Part shown: positions 1 to 5,344 of the stretch, in pieces
Position numbering within the stretch: the stretch's first letter is position 1
How the letters are laid out: each line of letters begins with the position of its first letter
Assembly: GCA_030608985.1 (NCBI GenBank)
Contig: JAUWDC010000119.1
Coordinates: 1 to 5,344 of the forward strand
Length of the DNA: 5,344 nt
Source: Desulfobia sp.
GTDB lineage: Bacteria > Desulfobacterota > Desulfobulbia > Desulfobulbales > SURF-16
Direction: 5' to 3'
Notes under the pieces: generated by a model
Databases searched by the model: none
What the model was told of the DNA's origin: nothing
Seen by the model: only the letters and a program-made list of their open reading frames with translations
Program-made: the position numbers and the translations under genes

Positions 1-57
1 ACGAATCCTGGAAAGTCCAGTGATAAGCGCAAGAAAACTGATTTCGGCATAAAGCTC
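1..57. other. carB downstream flank, no gene seen
   Basis: Short non-coding stretch beyond the carB stop codon. The only structure is a small inverted repeat, CTGGA-AAG-TCCAG, at 8-20. It lacks a following T tract on either strand, so it is not a convincing intrinsic terminator for carB. The operon may continue leftward or end outside the window. Confidence 0.5.
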
Positions 58-85
58 TTAAAACTTAAAACCTAAAACTTAACAC
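58..85. repeat. 7-bp tandem repeat, TTAAAAC type, four units
   Basis: Four consecutive heptamers read TTAAAAC (58-64), TTAAAAC (65-71), CTAAAAC (72-78) and TTAACAC (79-85). They end 5 bp short of the carB stop codon at 91-93. The units are slightly degenerate but keep a strict 7-bp period. On the carB mRNA strand they read as GTTTTAA-type units just after the stop codon. I see no coding or terminator function in them. Confidence 0.7.
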
Positions 86-90
86 TTCTT

Positions 91-3000
91 TTATTCAAAA
101 TACTCCTGCAACGATTTGACTTCCATTGGTTGTTTTTTAAGGGTAGCAATCGCCATTGCCATTGATTCAGCACCTGCCGCAGTTGTTGTATATGGCAGAT
201 GATAGTCCAATGCAGCCCGTCGTATGGTATACGAATCTTCTGTAGTCCGGGTTCCCCGTGAGGTGTTGACAATCCATTGTATTTCTTTATCCTGGATTTT
301 ATCTAAAATATGAGGACGCCCTTCGGAGATTTTATTGATTCTGGTGCAGATGACTCCATTATCATTGAAGTATTTTGCGGTCCCTTTAGTTCCCATAATG
401 GAGAAGCCCAGTTCAGTAAGCTGTTTTGCTACTGGGAGAATGGTTTTTTTATCATCTCCCCGCATACTGAAAAGCACAGTTCCCTCGCTTGGGATCGGTT
501 GTCCGGCTGCGAATTGAGATTTGGCAAATGCCAGGCCCAGAGACTTGTCAAGACCCATAACCTCGCCGGTTGATTTCATTTCCGGGCCAAGCAGGGTATC
601 AACATTAGTAAAGCGATCAAATGGGAAAACAGCTTCCTTGACAGCATAATGAGTTACTTCCACTTCTTCGGTCAGTCCAAGCTCAGAGAGTTTTTTGCCG
701 ACCATTACTTTGGTTGCCAGCTTCGCCAGCGGGACACCAGTTGCTTTGCTGACGAAAGGTATGGTCCGGGATGCCCGCGGATTCACTTCAAGAATATAGA
801 GTATTTCATCCTTGATCGCGTATTGAATATTCATTAATCCAATTACTTTTAATTCCAGGGCCATGACTCTGGTCGCTTCTTTTATCTGCCCGATCATTCC
901 CCGTGAAAGGCTGTGTGGTGGCAGGACACAGGCTGAGTCACCGGAATGAATGCCCGCTTCTTCAATATGCTGCATGATGCCGCCGATAATAACTGTTTCA
1001 CCATCAGAAATGGCATCCACATCGACCTCTATTGCCTCCTTGAGGAACTTATCAATAAGTATAGGATGCTCTGAAGAGACATCAATAGCCGTGGCCATGT
1101 ACTCTTTCAGATCCTTTTCATTATATACGATCCGCATTGCCCGGCCTCCAAGAACGTAGGAGGGTCTTACAACTACCGGGTAGCCAATTTCTATGGCAAT
1201 CTTCATGGCGTCATCCGTGGTTCGGGCCGTACCGTTGTCAGGCTGGACCAGGTTGAGTTTCTGAAGAAATTTCTGGAATCGTTCACGATCCTCAGCACGG
1301 TCAATGGAATCAGGCGAGGTGCCGATAATGGGAACATTCATTTTTGCCAGAGGAACAGCGAGATTCAAGGGAGTCTGGCCGCCAAACTGGACAATAACGC
1401 CGCTGGGCTGTTCCTTTTCTATAATATGGAGGACATCTTCACGGGTTAAAGGTTCAAAGTAGAGTTTGTCAGATGTGTCATAGTCGGTACTCACCGTTTC
1501 TGGGTTGGAATTCACCATAATGGATTCAATGCCCATTTCTCGGAGGGCGAATGAAGCATGGACACAGCAGTAATCAAATTCGATGCCCTGACCAATACGG
1601 TTCGGTCCTCCACCGAGGATCATTATCTTGCGCTTGTCGGTATGGCGCGATTCATCTTCGACCTCATAGGTTGAGTAATAATATGGTGTGTATGCCTCGA
1701 ATTCTGCAGCACATGTATCAACCAGTTTGTAAACGGGTTTCTGCTTTTCTTTTTCCCGCATTTCGAGAATGTCATCTTCACTGGTACCGGTAAGATAAGC
1801 AATTTGTTTGTCGGAGAAGCCAAGCTGTTTTATTTGTCTCAGGAAGTCCTTGTCAAGACCAGAGAAGCCTAGTTTCTTTATCAGCTTTTCAGTGTCGGTG
1901 ATTTGTTTCAGATTGACAAGGAACCAGGGGTCAATTGCCGTGAGCTCATACAGTCGTTCAATGGACATTTCGCGGCTAATCCCCTCGTGCAGAGCAAACA
2001 TGCGAGCGGAATTTGGAGTTTTAAGCTGAAGGTCAAGGTCTCGTTGGTCCATGTCCGCCAACTCAAATTTGGGATGAGCCCCAAAGCCGGAACAACCGAT
2101 TTCAAGAGAGCGCATCCCTTTCTGGAAAGCTTCTTTGAATGTCCGGCCAATGGCCATGGTTTCACCCACGGATTTCATCGCGGTACTAAGGATATCCTCT
2201 GTCTCAGGAAATTTTTCGAAAGTAAAGCGAGGAATTTTAACGACACAGTAATCGATTGTGGGCTCAAAAGAGGCATACGTCTCTCTTGTAATGTCATTGG
2301 GGATTTCATCCAGGGTATAGCCGACAGCGAGTTTTGCCGCGATTTTGGCAATGGGAAAGCCTGTTGCCTTGGAAGCAAGAGCTGAGCTTCTCGAGACCCG
2401 GGGATTCATCTCGATTACCATGAGTTCCCCGTCTTCAGGGTTCACGGCAAACTGGACGTTTGAACCCCCTGTTTCAACGCCGATTTCTCTGATGATGGCA
2501 ATGGAAGCATCACGCATCATCTGGTATTCCCGGTCGGTCAACGTCTGGGCCGGGGCAACGGTTATGGAATCACCTGTGTGAACTCCCATGGCATCCATGT
2601 TCTCTATGGAGCAAACAATAACAACGTTATCTGCTTTGTCCCGCATTACCTCAAGTTCGTATTCTTTCCAGCCAAGCAGACTGCGTTCAAGCATGACCTC
2701 GGTATTGAGCGAGAGGTCAAGGCCGGCAGTGCAGAGTTCTTCAAGTTCCTGGCTGTTATAGGCAACGCCGCCTCCTGTACCGCCCAAGGTAAAGCTCGGA
2801 CGAACGATAATGGGAAAACCTATTGTGTCGACGGCTTCTTTTGCTTCTTCAAGGGTACGCACAATGGCACTTTTCGGGACCTTGAGGCCGATCTTGTGCA
2901 TGGCATCGCGGAAGGATTCTCGTCCTTCTGCTTTTTTGATGACATCAATGTCAGCGCCAAGCAGTTCAACATTATATTTGTCAAGAATTCCTGCTTCAGC

Positions 3001-3306
3001 CACCTGGATAGCAGTGTTGAGACCTGTCTGACCACCAAGGGTAGGAAGGAGGGCATCTGGGCGTTCACGCTCAATGATCTTGGCAACCATCTCAGGAGTA
3101 ATGGGTTCAATATATGTCCGATCAGCTATTTCCGGATCGGTCATGATAGTAGCAGGATTTGAGTTGATGAGAACGACTTCATACCCCTCTTCTTTTAAAG
3201 CCTTAACAGCCTGGGTTCCGGAATAGTCAAATTCACAGCCCTGGCTGATGATAATGGGACCGGAGCCGATAATCAGAATTTTTTTGATGTCAGTTCGTTT
3301 AGGCAT
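91..3306 (-). CDS. carB: Carbamoyl-phosphate synthase large subunit
   Basis: CarB makes carbamoyl phosphate from bicarbonate, two ATP and ammonia supplied by CarA, feeding pyrimidine and arginine synthesis in the cytoplasm. The 1071 residues match the family length (E. coli about 1073). The order is carboxyphosphate ATP-grasp half (about 1-400), oligomerisation region (about 400-553), carbamoyl-phosphate ATP-grasp half (about 554-935) and an MGS-like allosteric domain (about 936-1071). In the first half R169, E215, H243, Q285, E299, N301 and R303 fall at E. coli numbering. In the second half R714, E760, H787, Q828, E840, N842 and R844 are one residue earlier than in E. coli. The UMP-site equivalents T973, T976, K992 and N1014 are present, with S1016 where E. 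coli has Thr. Ornithine-site equivalents E782, D790, E891, Y1039 and T1041 are also present, so UMP inhibition and ornithine activation are likely. The start [17 protein letters not shown] fits the family. The gene is intact and lies 138 bp downstream of carA. Confidence 0.98.
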   Translation of the reverse strand: MPKRTDIKKILIIGSGPIIISQGCEFDYSGTQAVKALKEEGYEVVLINSNPATIMTDPEIADRTYIEPITPEMVAKIIERERPDALLPTLGGQTGLNTAIQVAEAGILDKYNVELLGADIDVIKKAEGRESFRDAMHKIGLKVPKSAIVRTLEEAKEAVDTIGFPIIVRPSFTLGGTGGGVAYNSQELEELCTAGLDLSLNTEVMLERSLLGWKEYELEVMRDKADNVVIVCSIENMDAMGVHTGDSITVAPAQTLTDREYQMMRDASIAIIREIGVETGGSNVQFAVNPEDGELMVIEMNPRVSRSSALASKATGFPIAKIAAKLAVGYTLDEIPNDITRETYASFEPTIDYCVVKIPRFTFEKFPETEDILSTAMKSVGETMAIGRTFKEAFQKGMRSLEIGCSGFGAHPKFELADMDQRDLDLQLKTPNSARMFALHEGISREMSIERLYELTAIDPWFLVNLKQITDTEKLIKKLGFSGLDKDFLRQIKQLGFSDKQIAYLTGTSEDDILEMREKEKQKPVYKLVDTCAAEFEAYTPYYYSTYEVEDESRHTDKRKIMILGGGPNRIGQGIEFDYCCVHASFALREMGIESIMVNSNPETVSTDYDTSDKLYFEPLTREDVLHIIEKEQPSGVIVQFGGQTPLNLAVPLAKMNVPIIGTSPDSIDRAEDRERFQKFLQKLNLVQPDNGTARTTDDAMKIAIEIGYPVVVRPSYVLGGRAMRIVYNEKDLKEYMATAIDVSSEHPILIDKFLKEAIEVDVDAISDGETVIIGGIMQHIEEAGIHSGDSACVLPPHSLSRGMIGQIKEATRVMALELKVIGLMNIQYAIKDEILYILEVNPRASRTIPFVSKATGVPLAKLATKVMVGKKLSELGLTEEVEVTHYAVKEAVFPFDRFTNVDTLLGPEMKSTGEVMGLDKSLGLAFAKSQFAAGQPIPSEGTVLFSMRGDDKKTILPVAKQLTELGFSIMGTKGTAKYFNDNGVICTRINKISEGRPHILDKIQDKEIQWIVNTSRGTRTTEDSYTIRRAALDYHLPYTTTAAGAESMAMAIATLKKQPMEVKSLQEYFE

Positions 3307-3314
3307 GATATCTT
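3307..3314 (-). promoter_or_regulatory. Weak ribosome binding site of carB
   Basis: On the minus strand, AAGA (3314-3311) stands 4 nt before the carB ATG. This is short and close, and no better Shine-Dalgarno sequence is visible in the preceding 40 nt of AU-rich RNA. Translation of carB may depend on the open AU-rich context or on features of the upstream intergenic hairpin. The family N-terminus still makes this ATG the best start. Confidence 0.4.
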
Positions 3315-3351
3315 ATGTAAGGTTTAAGGAATTCGTAAAAACTATAAATTA

Positions 3352-3430
3352 ACCACAGAGCACAGAGAGGTCACAGAGGTAACTGCTTGTAATAAAAAAA
3401 TTTCTCTGTGGTCTCTGTGCCCTCTGTGGT
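3352..3430. repeat. CACAGAG heptamer inverted repeat in the carA-carB gap
   Basis: CACAGAG occurs at 3354-3360, 3361-3367 and 3372-3378, and its complement CTCTGTG at 3404-3410, 3413-3419 and 3422-3428. The outermost arms pair over 9 bp (ACCACAGAG with CTCTGTGGT). The two inner pairs give 7 bp each, making about 23 bp of stem broken by a 2-nt bulge and a 4x2 internal loop, around a 25-nt AT-rich apical loop (3379-3403). The right arm has a regular 9-bp period. The carA-carB transcript must carry this long hairpin. No T tract follows it on the minus strand, so it does not look like an intrinsic terminator. From memory, CACAGAG-type intergenic repeats occur in many environmental bacteria; I could not check this. 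Confidence 0.85.
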
Positions 3431-3444
3431 GAGAAAGAGACTTC

Positions 3445-4557
3445 TTATGCTTTTAGCATATTGATGAAACGGTCAAATAAGTATTCTGAATCGTGTGGTC
3501 CGGGTGCATTTTCCGGATGATGCTGAACAGAAAATGCAGGATATTTTTTATGTCTCATTCCTTCAAGACTGCCGTCGTTGAGATTGACATGGGTCAGTTC
3601 AACTTCGTTCTTATCCAAGCTATCAAGATCCACACAGAAGCCGTGGTTCTGAGAGGTAATTTCGATTCTGCCGGTGGCCAGGTCTTTCACCGGCTGATTA
3701 GAGCCGCGGTGACCAAATTTTAATTTATACGTTGAACCGCCATATGCGAGACCAAGAATCTGGTGGCCGAGACAGATTCCGAATATTGGTTTTTTACCGA
3801 GCAGTGCCTGCACTGTTTCGACGACACCTTCTATACCTGCAGGGTCTCCAGGCCCATTGGAAAGAAAAATTCCATCAGGGTTCATCGCGAGAATGGCATC
3901 AGCTGCTGTTGAGGACGGAACAACCTGAACAGAACAACCCCGGTCGGCGAGCAAACGGAGCTGGTTGTATTTCAGTCCAAAATCCATTGTGACTATTTTA
4001 TATTTTCCAGGAGAAGCAGTAGTGAAATTTTCTCCATCTTTCGGCCCAGCCGGCGTCCAGCCATAGGGCGTCGAACAGGAAACTTCCCGCACGAGGTCTC
4101 TGCCGACCAAGCCAGGTGATTTTTTTGCTTTGTCTATGAGTGATTCTGCATCGAGATCTTCGGTGGACACTATACCCTTAAGGGCCCCGGCAAGACGAAT
4201 ATGGCGAGTAAGGGCTCGTGTGTCGATACCTTCCACTCCTAGTATGTTATGCTGCTTGAGGAAATCGCCAAGGGTGCCGGTAGAGCGAAAATTACTCGGC
4301 ATCTCCTGGTATTCTTTAATAAGGAAGGCGGTCGGGTGGATATTTTCAGATTCCATATCTTCCTGATTGACACCGTAGTTGCCGATCAGAGGATAGGTCA
4401 TGGTGACTATCTGGCCTTTGTAGGAAGGGTCGGTTAAAACTTCCTGATAGCCGGACATTCCTGTATTAAAGACTATTTCACCAGTGGTTTCTCCTGGACC
4501 AGTGAACGATATCCCTTCAAAAATGGTACCATCTTCAAGGGCTATTAAAGCTTTCAT
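3445..4557 (-). CDS. carA: Carbamoyl-phosphate synthase small (glutaminase) subunit
   Basis: CarA hydrolyses glutamine and channels ammonia to CarB. The 370 residues compare with about 382 in E. coli. The N-terminal CPSase small-chain domain covers about 1-140 and starts [16 protein letters not shown] class I glutamine amidotransferase domain fills about 185-370. The nucleophile is Cys262 in FGICLGHQ, and the rest of the triad is His347 and Glu349 in QHHPEN. The NGPGDP loop (234-239) and SQNHGF with His305 are also present. An in-frame ATG at 4729-4731 would add 58 residues, but that extension is AT-rich leader sequence without family similarity. The ATG at 4557 has a good ribosome binding site and gives the family N-terminus, so I chose it. 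The gene is the first of the carA-carB operon, and all catalytic residues are intact. Confidence 0.98.
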   Translation of the reverse strand: MKALIALEDGTIFEGISFTGPGETTGEIVFNTGMSGYQEVLTDPSYKGQIVTMTYPLIGNYGVNQEDMESENIHPTAFLIKEYQEMPSNFRSTGTLGDFLKQHNILGVEGIDTRALTRHIRLAGALKGIVSTEDLDAESLIDKAKKSPGLVGRDLVREVSCSTPYGWTPAGPKDGENFTTASPGKYKIVTMDFGLKYNQLRLLADRGCSVQVVPSSTAADAILAMNPDGIFLSNGPGDPAGIEGVVETVQALLGKKPIFGICLGHQILGLAYGGSTYKLKFGHRGSNQPVKDLATGRIEITSQNHGFCVDLDSLDKNEVELTHVNLNDGSLEGMRHKKYPAFSVQHHPENAPGPHDSEYLFDRFINMLKA

Positions 4558-4740
4558 GATAAAGTCCTTGCTCTGACAAGTTGAGTGTGAGGTATGAAAA
4601 ATTAGTGCCTCATAACTTACTGTATCTATAAAAATAATAAGAAATGAAAAAAGTACTTTTGAAATAAAATAGTCGAAGGTCTCTCTTCGTTCGCTATCTA
4701 CATATACTGTTAAGGCACTTATACCCCTCAAGGGGGTACT
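4558..4740 (-). other. AT-rich carA 5' leader between terminator and start codon
   Basis: About 183 nt of AT-rich sequence with no supported gene. It holds two small inverted repeats. One is TACCCC/GGGGTA at 4722-4738, directly after the terminator U tract. The other is CGAAG-GTCTCT-CTTCG at 4674-4689, a 5-bp stem. Neither is followed by a convincing T run on the minus strand. The length is unusual for a simple leader and is compatible with post-initiation control, but I recognise no known riboswitch or protein-binding leader here. Confidence 0.5.
4565..4569 (-). promoter_or_regulatory. Ribosome binding site of carA
   Basis: AAGGA on the minus strand, separated by 7 nt from the ATG at 4557-4555. 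This is normal Shine-Dalgarno strength and spacing. It decides the start codon against the longer in-frame alternative that begins 174 nt upstream. Confidence 0.85.
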
Positions 4741-4767
4741 AAAAAAGAGTCCCGTTCAATCGGGGCT
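4741..4767 (-). terminator. Intrinsic terminator in the carA leader (candidate attenuator)
   Basis: Read on the minus strand, AGCCCCG (4767-4761) pairs with CGGGACT (4754-4748) over 7 bp with one G-U pair, around the 6-nt loop ATTGAA. It is followed by C and six T residues (4746-4741). This is a textbook stem plus U tract in the direction of carA. It lies about 24-50 nt after the predicted carAB transcription start and about 184 nt before the carA ATG. No gene lies upstream on this strand to need a terminator, so attenuation of carAB is the likelier role. Alternatively it ends a very short RNA. Confidence 0.75.
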
Positions 4768-4780
4768 AGTGTAAACCATT

Positions 4781-4791
4781 CAAAAAAAATC
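4781..4791 (-). promoter_or_regulatory. T8 initially transcribed region of carAB
   Basis: The minus strand reads GATTTTTTTTG (4791-4781), beginning 6-7 nt after the -10 hexamer, exactly where transcription should start. In E. coli, upp (GA followed by a long T run), codBA and carAB P1 have comparable start regions, where UTP-sensitive reiterative addition of U makes aborted transcripts. The match in position, sequence and pathway supports the same type of control here. This is inference; the start site is not mapped. Confidence 0.6.
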
Positions 4792-4796
4792 AGCGC

Positions 4797-4826
4797 ATAT
4801 TACACTGATATGACAAAAAAGGTCAA
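4797..4826 (-). promoter_or_regulatory. Sigma70-type promoter of carAB
   Basis: On the minus strand, TTGACC (4826-4821) is the -35 and TAATAT (4802-4797) the -10, separated by 18 bp. Predicted start at G4791 or A4790. It is the best promoter-like sequence between the miniature element and carA. The -35 stands only 2 bp from the transposon target duplication at 4829-4836, so any native upstream AT-rich contacts have been displaced. Confidence 0.75.
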
Positions 4827-4828
4827 TA

Positions 4829-4836
4829 GAAATCCG
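4829..4836. repeat. 8-bp target site duplication, left copy
   Basis: GAAATCCG directly abuts the GTAAC end of the miniature element. The identical octamer abuts the other end at 4959-4966. The match is exactly 8 bp and stops at the element borders. Confidence 0.85.
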
Positions 4837-4912
4837 GTAACTGTTCAGCAGCACCCCAGCTATGCCCGATCAGGCCTGATTGAGCATATCTAGAGCACTG
4901 CTGAACAGTTAC
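4837..4912. repeat. Perfect 15-bp inverted repeat inside the miniature element
   Basis: GTAACTGTTCAGCAG (4837-4851) is matched perfectly by CTGCTGAACAGTTAC (4898-4912). Between them sit TATGC/GCATA (4861-4865 and 4884-4888) and the perfect 12-bp palindrome ATCAGGCCTGAT (4869-4880). The arrangement can form a long hairpin or cruciform. The outer right end of the element lies 46 bp further on, so the right arm here is subterminal, not terminal. Confidence 0.85.
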
Positions 4913-4958
4913 AGTACGGTGGTTTTGCTAACTTTTCAGCCCCCATCTAAATAGTTAC
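4837..4958. mobile_element. 122-bp IS66-like miniature element (MITE)
   Basis: The element starts GTAACTGTTCAG and ends, read inward from the other side, GTAACTATTTAG, so 10 of the first 12 terminal bases match. Exact 8-bp duplications of GAAATCCG flank it. GTAA termini and 8-bp target duplications are typical of the IS66 family. It carries no open reading frame and must have been moved by a transposase encoded elsewhere. It contains a second copy of its left terminus in inverted orientation (4898-4912) and a central palindrome, making most of it foldable. Its insertion separates the carAB promoter from the rrn promoter region. The IS66 assignment rests on end sequence and duplication length only. 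Confidence 0.8.
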
Positions 4959-4966
4959 GAAATCCG
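4959..4966. repeat. 8-bp target site duplication, right copy
   Basis: GAAATCCG immediately after the GTTAC right end of the miniature element, identical to the copy at 4829-4836. Confidence 0.85.
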
Positions 4967-5029
4967 ACGCACTGATGGGCTTATAAGGTAGGTTGGGCAA
5001 TGGGATAAGTCGGCTTAAATGGGTGTGAG
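4967..5029. other. Spacer between miniature element and rrn promoters
   Basis: Sixty-odd bases in which I see no gene, promoter or terminator. They are presumably the original sequence upstream of the rRNA promoters. Confidence 0.4.
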
Positions 5030-5045
5030 AAAATATAAAAACTAT
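5030..5045 (+). promoter_or_regulatory. UP-element-like A/T tract upstream of rrn P1
   Basis: An almost pure A/T stretch (AAAATATAAAAACTAT) ends 2 bp before the P1 -35 hexamer. This is where the RNA polymerase alpha subunits contact strong rRNA promoters. It is a composition-based call. Confidence 0.5.
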
Positions 5046-5047
5046 CC

Positions 5048-5076
5048 TTGACAACCGAAAGGGAATCCGTTAGATA
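5048..5076 (+). promoter_or_regulatory. rRNA operon promoter P1
   Basis: A perfect -35 TTGACA (5048-5053), a 17-bp spacer and a -10 TAGATA (5071-5076). An A/T tract precedes it. Start predicted near 5083. It faces the 16S gene and away from carAB. Confidence 0.8.
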
Positions 5077-5125
5077 CACACCCTCGCTCAGCGGAAATTA
5101 CTTAAACTGTTGAACGAGAAACAAC

Positions 5126-5154
5126 TTGACACGGGGGGTAGGATCGCATAGTTT
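5126..5154 (+). promoter_or_regulatory. rRNA operon promoter P2
   Basis: A perfect -35 TTGACA (5126-5131), a 17-bp spacer rich in G, and a weaker -10 TAGTTT (5149-5154). Start predicted near 5161. It lies 78 bp downstream of P1, the tandem layout common for rRNA operons. Confidence 0.7.
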
Positions 5155-5160
5155 ATGTGT

Positions 5161-5335
5161 TTGCCTCTGTCGAGGTGGCCGGTCTTTTTAGAAAGGGATT
5201 GGCCGACCGATCTTTGAAAACTGAATAGCAATATATATGGGCCAGTAGCTGTCTGTAATACGGCAGCACGTTAATGTAGTAAATGTTATTTTTGTGAAAA
5301 AAGAACCGGATGCAGATCTGGTTTTCTAGGATATC
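5161..5335 (+). other. rRNA operon leader
   Basis: Transcribed leader between P2 and the mature 16S 5' end. Besides the boxA region it holds GCTGTC/GGCAGC (5248-5253 and 5262-5267) and a longer hairpin at 5302-5325. The latter is a 10-bp stem with two G-U pairs and the loop GCAG, ending 10 bp before the mature 16S. Such leader stems usually help rRNA processing and folding. No tRNA or protein gene is present. Confidence 0.7.
5177..5220 (+). promoter_or_regulatory. boxB/boxA-like antitermination region of the rrn leader
   Basis: GGCCGGTC (5177-5184) pairs with GGCCGACC (5201-5208), giving seven of eight pairs including one G-U. TCTTTGAAAA follows at 5211-5220, resembling rRNA leader boxA (CTCTTTAAC-type). 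A hairpin followed by boxA is the order seen in rRNA leaders that recruit Nus antitermination factors. The identification is by similarity and position. Confidence 0.65.
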
Positions 5336-5344
5336 AAACTGGAG
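5336..5344 (+). rRNA. rrs: 16S ribosomal RNA, 5' end only (partial)
   Basis: AAACTGGAG aligns with the first nine bases of E. coli 16S (AAATTGAAG), which continue into the universal AGTTTGATC. The gene runs out of the window to the right. The call rests on these few bases plus the tandem promoters and boxA upstream. Confidence 0.75.

Noticed and set aside
8..20. Possible carB terminator hairpin
   Set aside because: The stem is only 5 bp and is not followed by a T tract on the minus strand.
310..3162. Many plus-strand and other-frame open reading frames across carB, up to 194 codons
   Set aside because: They lie antisense to or out of frame within an intact carB whose conserved residues are continuous, and their translations resemble no protein I recognise.
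3352..3430. CRISPR array
   Set aside because: The units are 7 bp, inverted and nearly contiguous, without uniform spacers or repeats of CRISPR length.
3493..4437. Plus-strand reading frames opposite carA
   Set aside because: Shadows of the real carA coding frame, with no independent start signals or recognisable domains.
4558..4731. 58-residue N-terminal extension of CarA from an upstream in-frame ATG
   Set aside because: The extension is AT-rich leader sequence without CarA similarity, has no clear ribosome binding site, and the ATG at 4557 has a good AAGGA and the family N-terminus.
4722..4753. Antiterminator pairing between the terminator 3' arm and the ACCCC segment just after the U tract
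   Set aside because: The partner sequence is transcribed only after the U tract, too late to stop termination. The hairpin is noted as leader structure only.
4942..4979. CCCATC/GATGGG inverted repeat crossing the right border of the MITE
   Set aside because: Six bases spanning an insertion junction are most likely coincidental.

Overview
The window holds a complete leftward (minus-strand) carA-carB operon, encoding both subunits of carbamoyl-phosphate synthetase. To its right, pointing the other way, is the promoter and leader region of a ribosomal RNA operon whose 16S gene is cut off by the window edge after about 9 bases. Only two protein-coding genes are supported. Protein style, moderate GC, a 16S start of the form AAACTGGAG, and an IS66-like miniature element suggest a Gram-negative bacterium. 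Desulfobacterota is my best guess, but that is an impression and not proven by the sequence.

Layout from left to right. Bases 1-90 are carB downstream sequence with a short 7-bp tandem repeat (TTAAAAC type). Bases 91-3306 are carB (minus). Bases 3307-3444 are the carA-carB gap, filled mainly by a hairpin-forming inverted repeat of six CACAGAG/CTCTGTG units. Bases 3445-4557 are carA (minus). Bases 4558-4790 are a long AT-rich carA leader that contains a well-formed intrinsic terminator close to its 5' end. Bases 4797-4826 are a good sigma70-type promoter for carAB. Bases 4829-4966 are a 122-bp non-coding miniature transposable element with an exact 8-bp target duplication, inserted right against the carAB -35 box. 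Bases 5030-5335 are the rrn tandem promoters P1 and P2, a boxB/boxA-like antitermination region and leader hairpins, followed by the first bases of 16S rRNA.

Function. CarA hydrolyses glutamine and passes ammonia to CarB, which makes carbamoyl phosphate for pyrimidine and arginine synthesis. All catalytic residues I could check are present. The CarB C-terminal domain keeps residues that bind UMP and ornithine in the E. coli enzyme, so allosteric control is expected.

The most interesting signal is in the carAB control region. The predicted transcript starts with GA followed by eight T residues and a G. This is the kind of initially transcribed sequence that gives UTP-sensitive reiterative (stuttering) transcription at E. 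coli pyrimidine genes. It is followed within about 50 nt by an intrinsic terminator with its own U tract. Together they suggest a compact two-step pyrimidine-sensing control. This is inferred from sequence alone.
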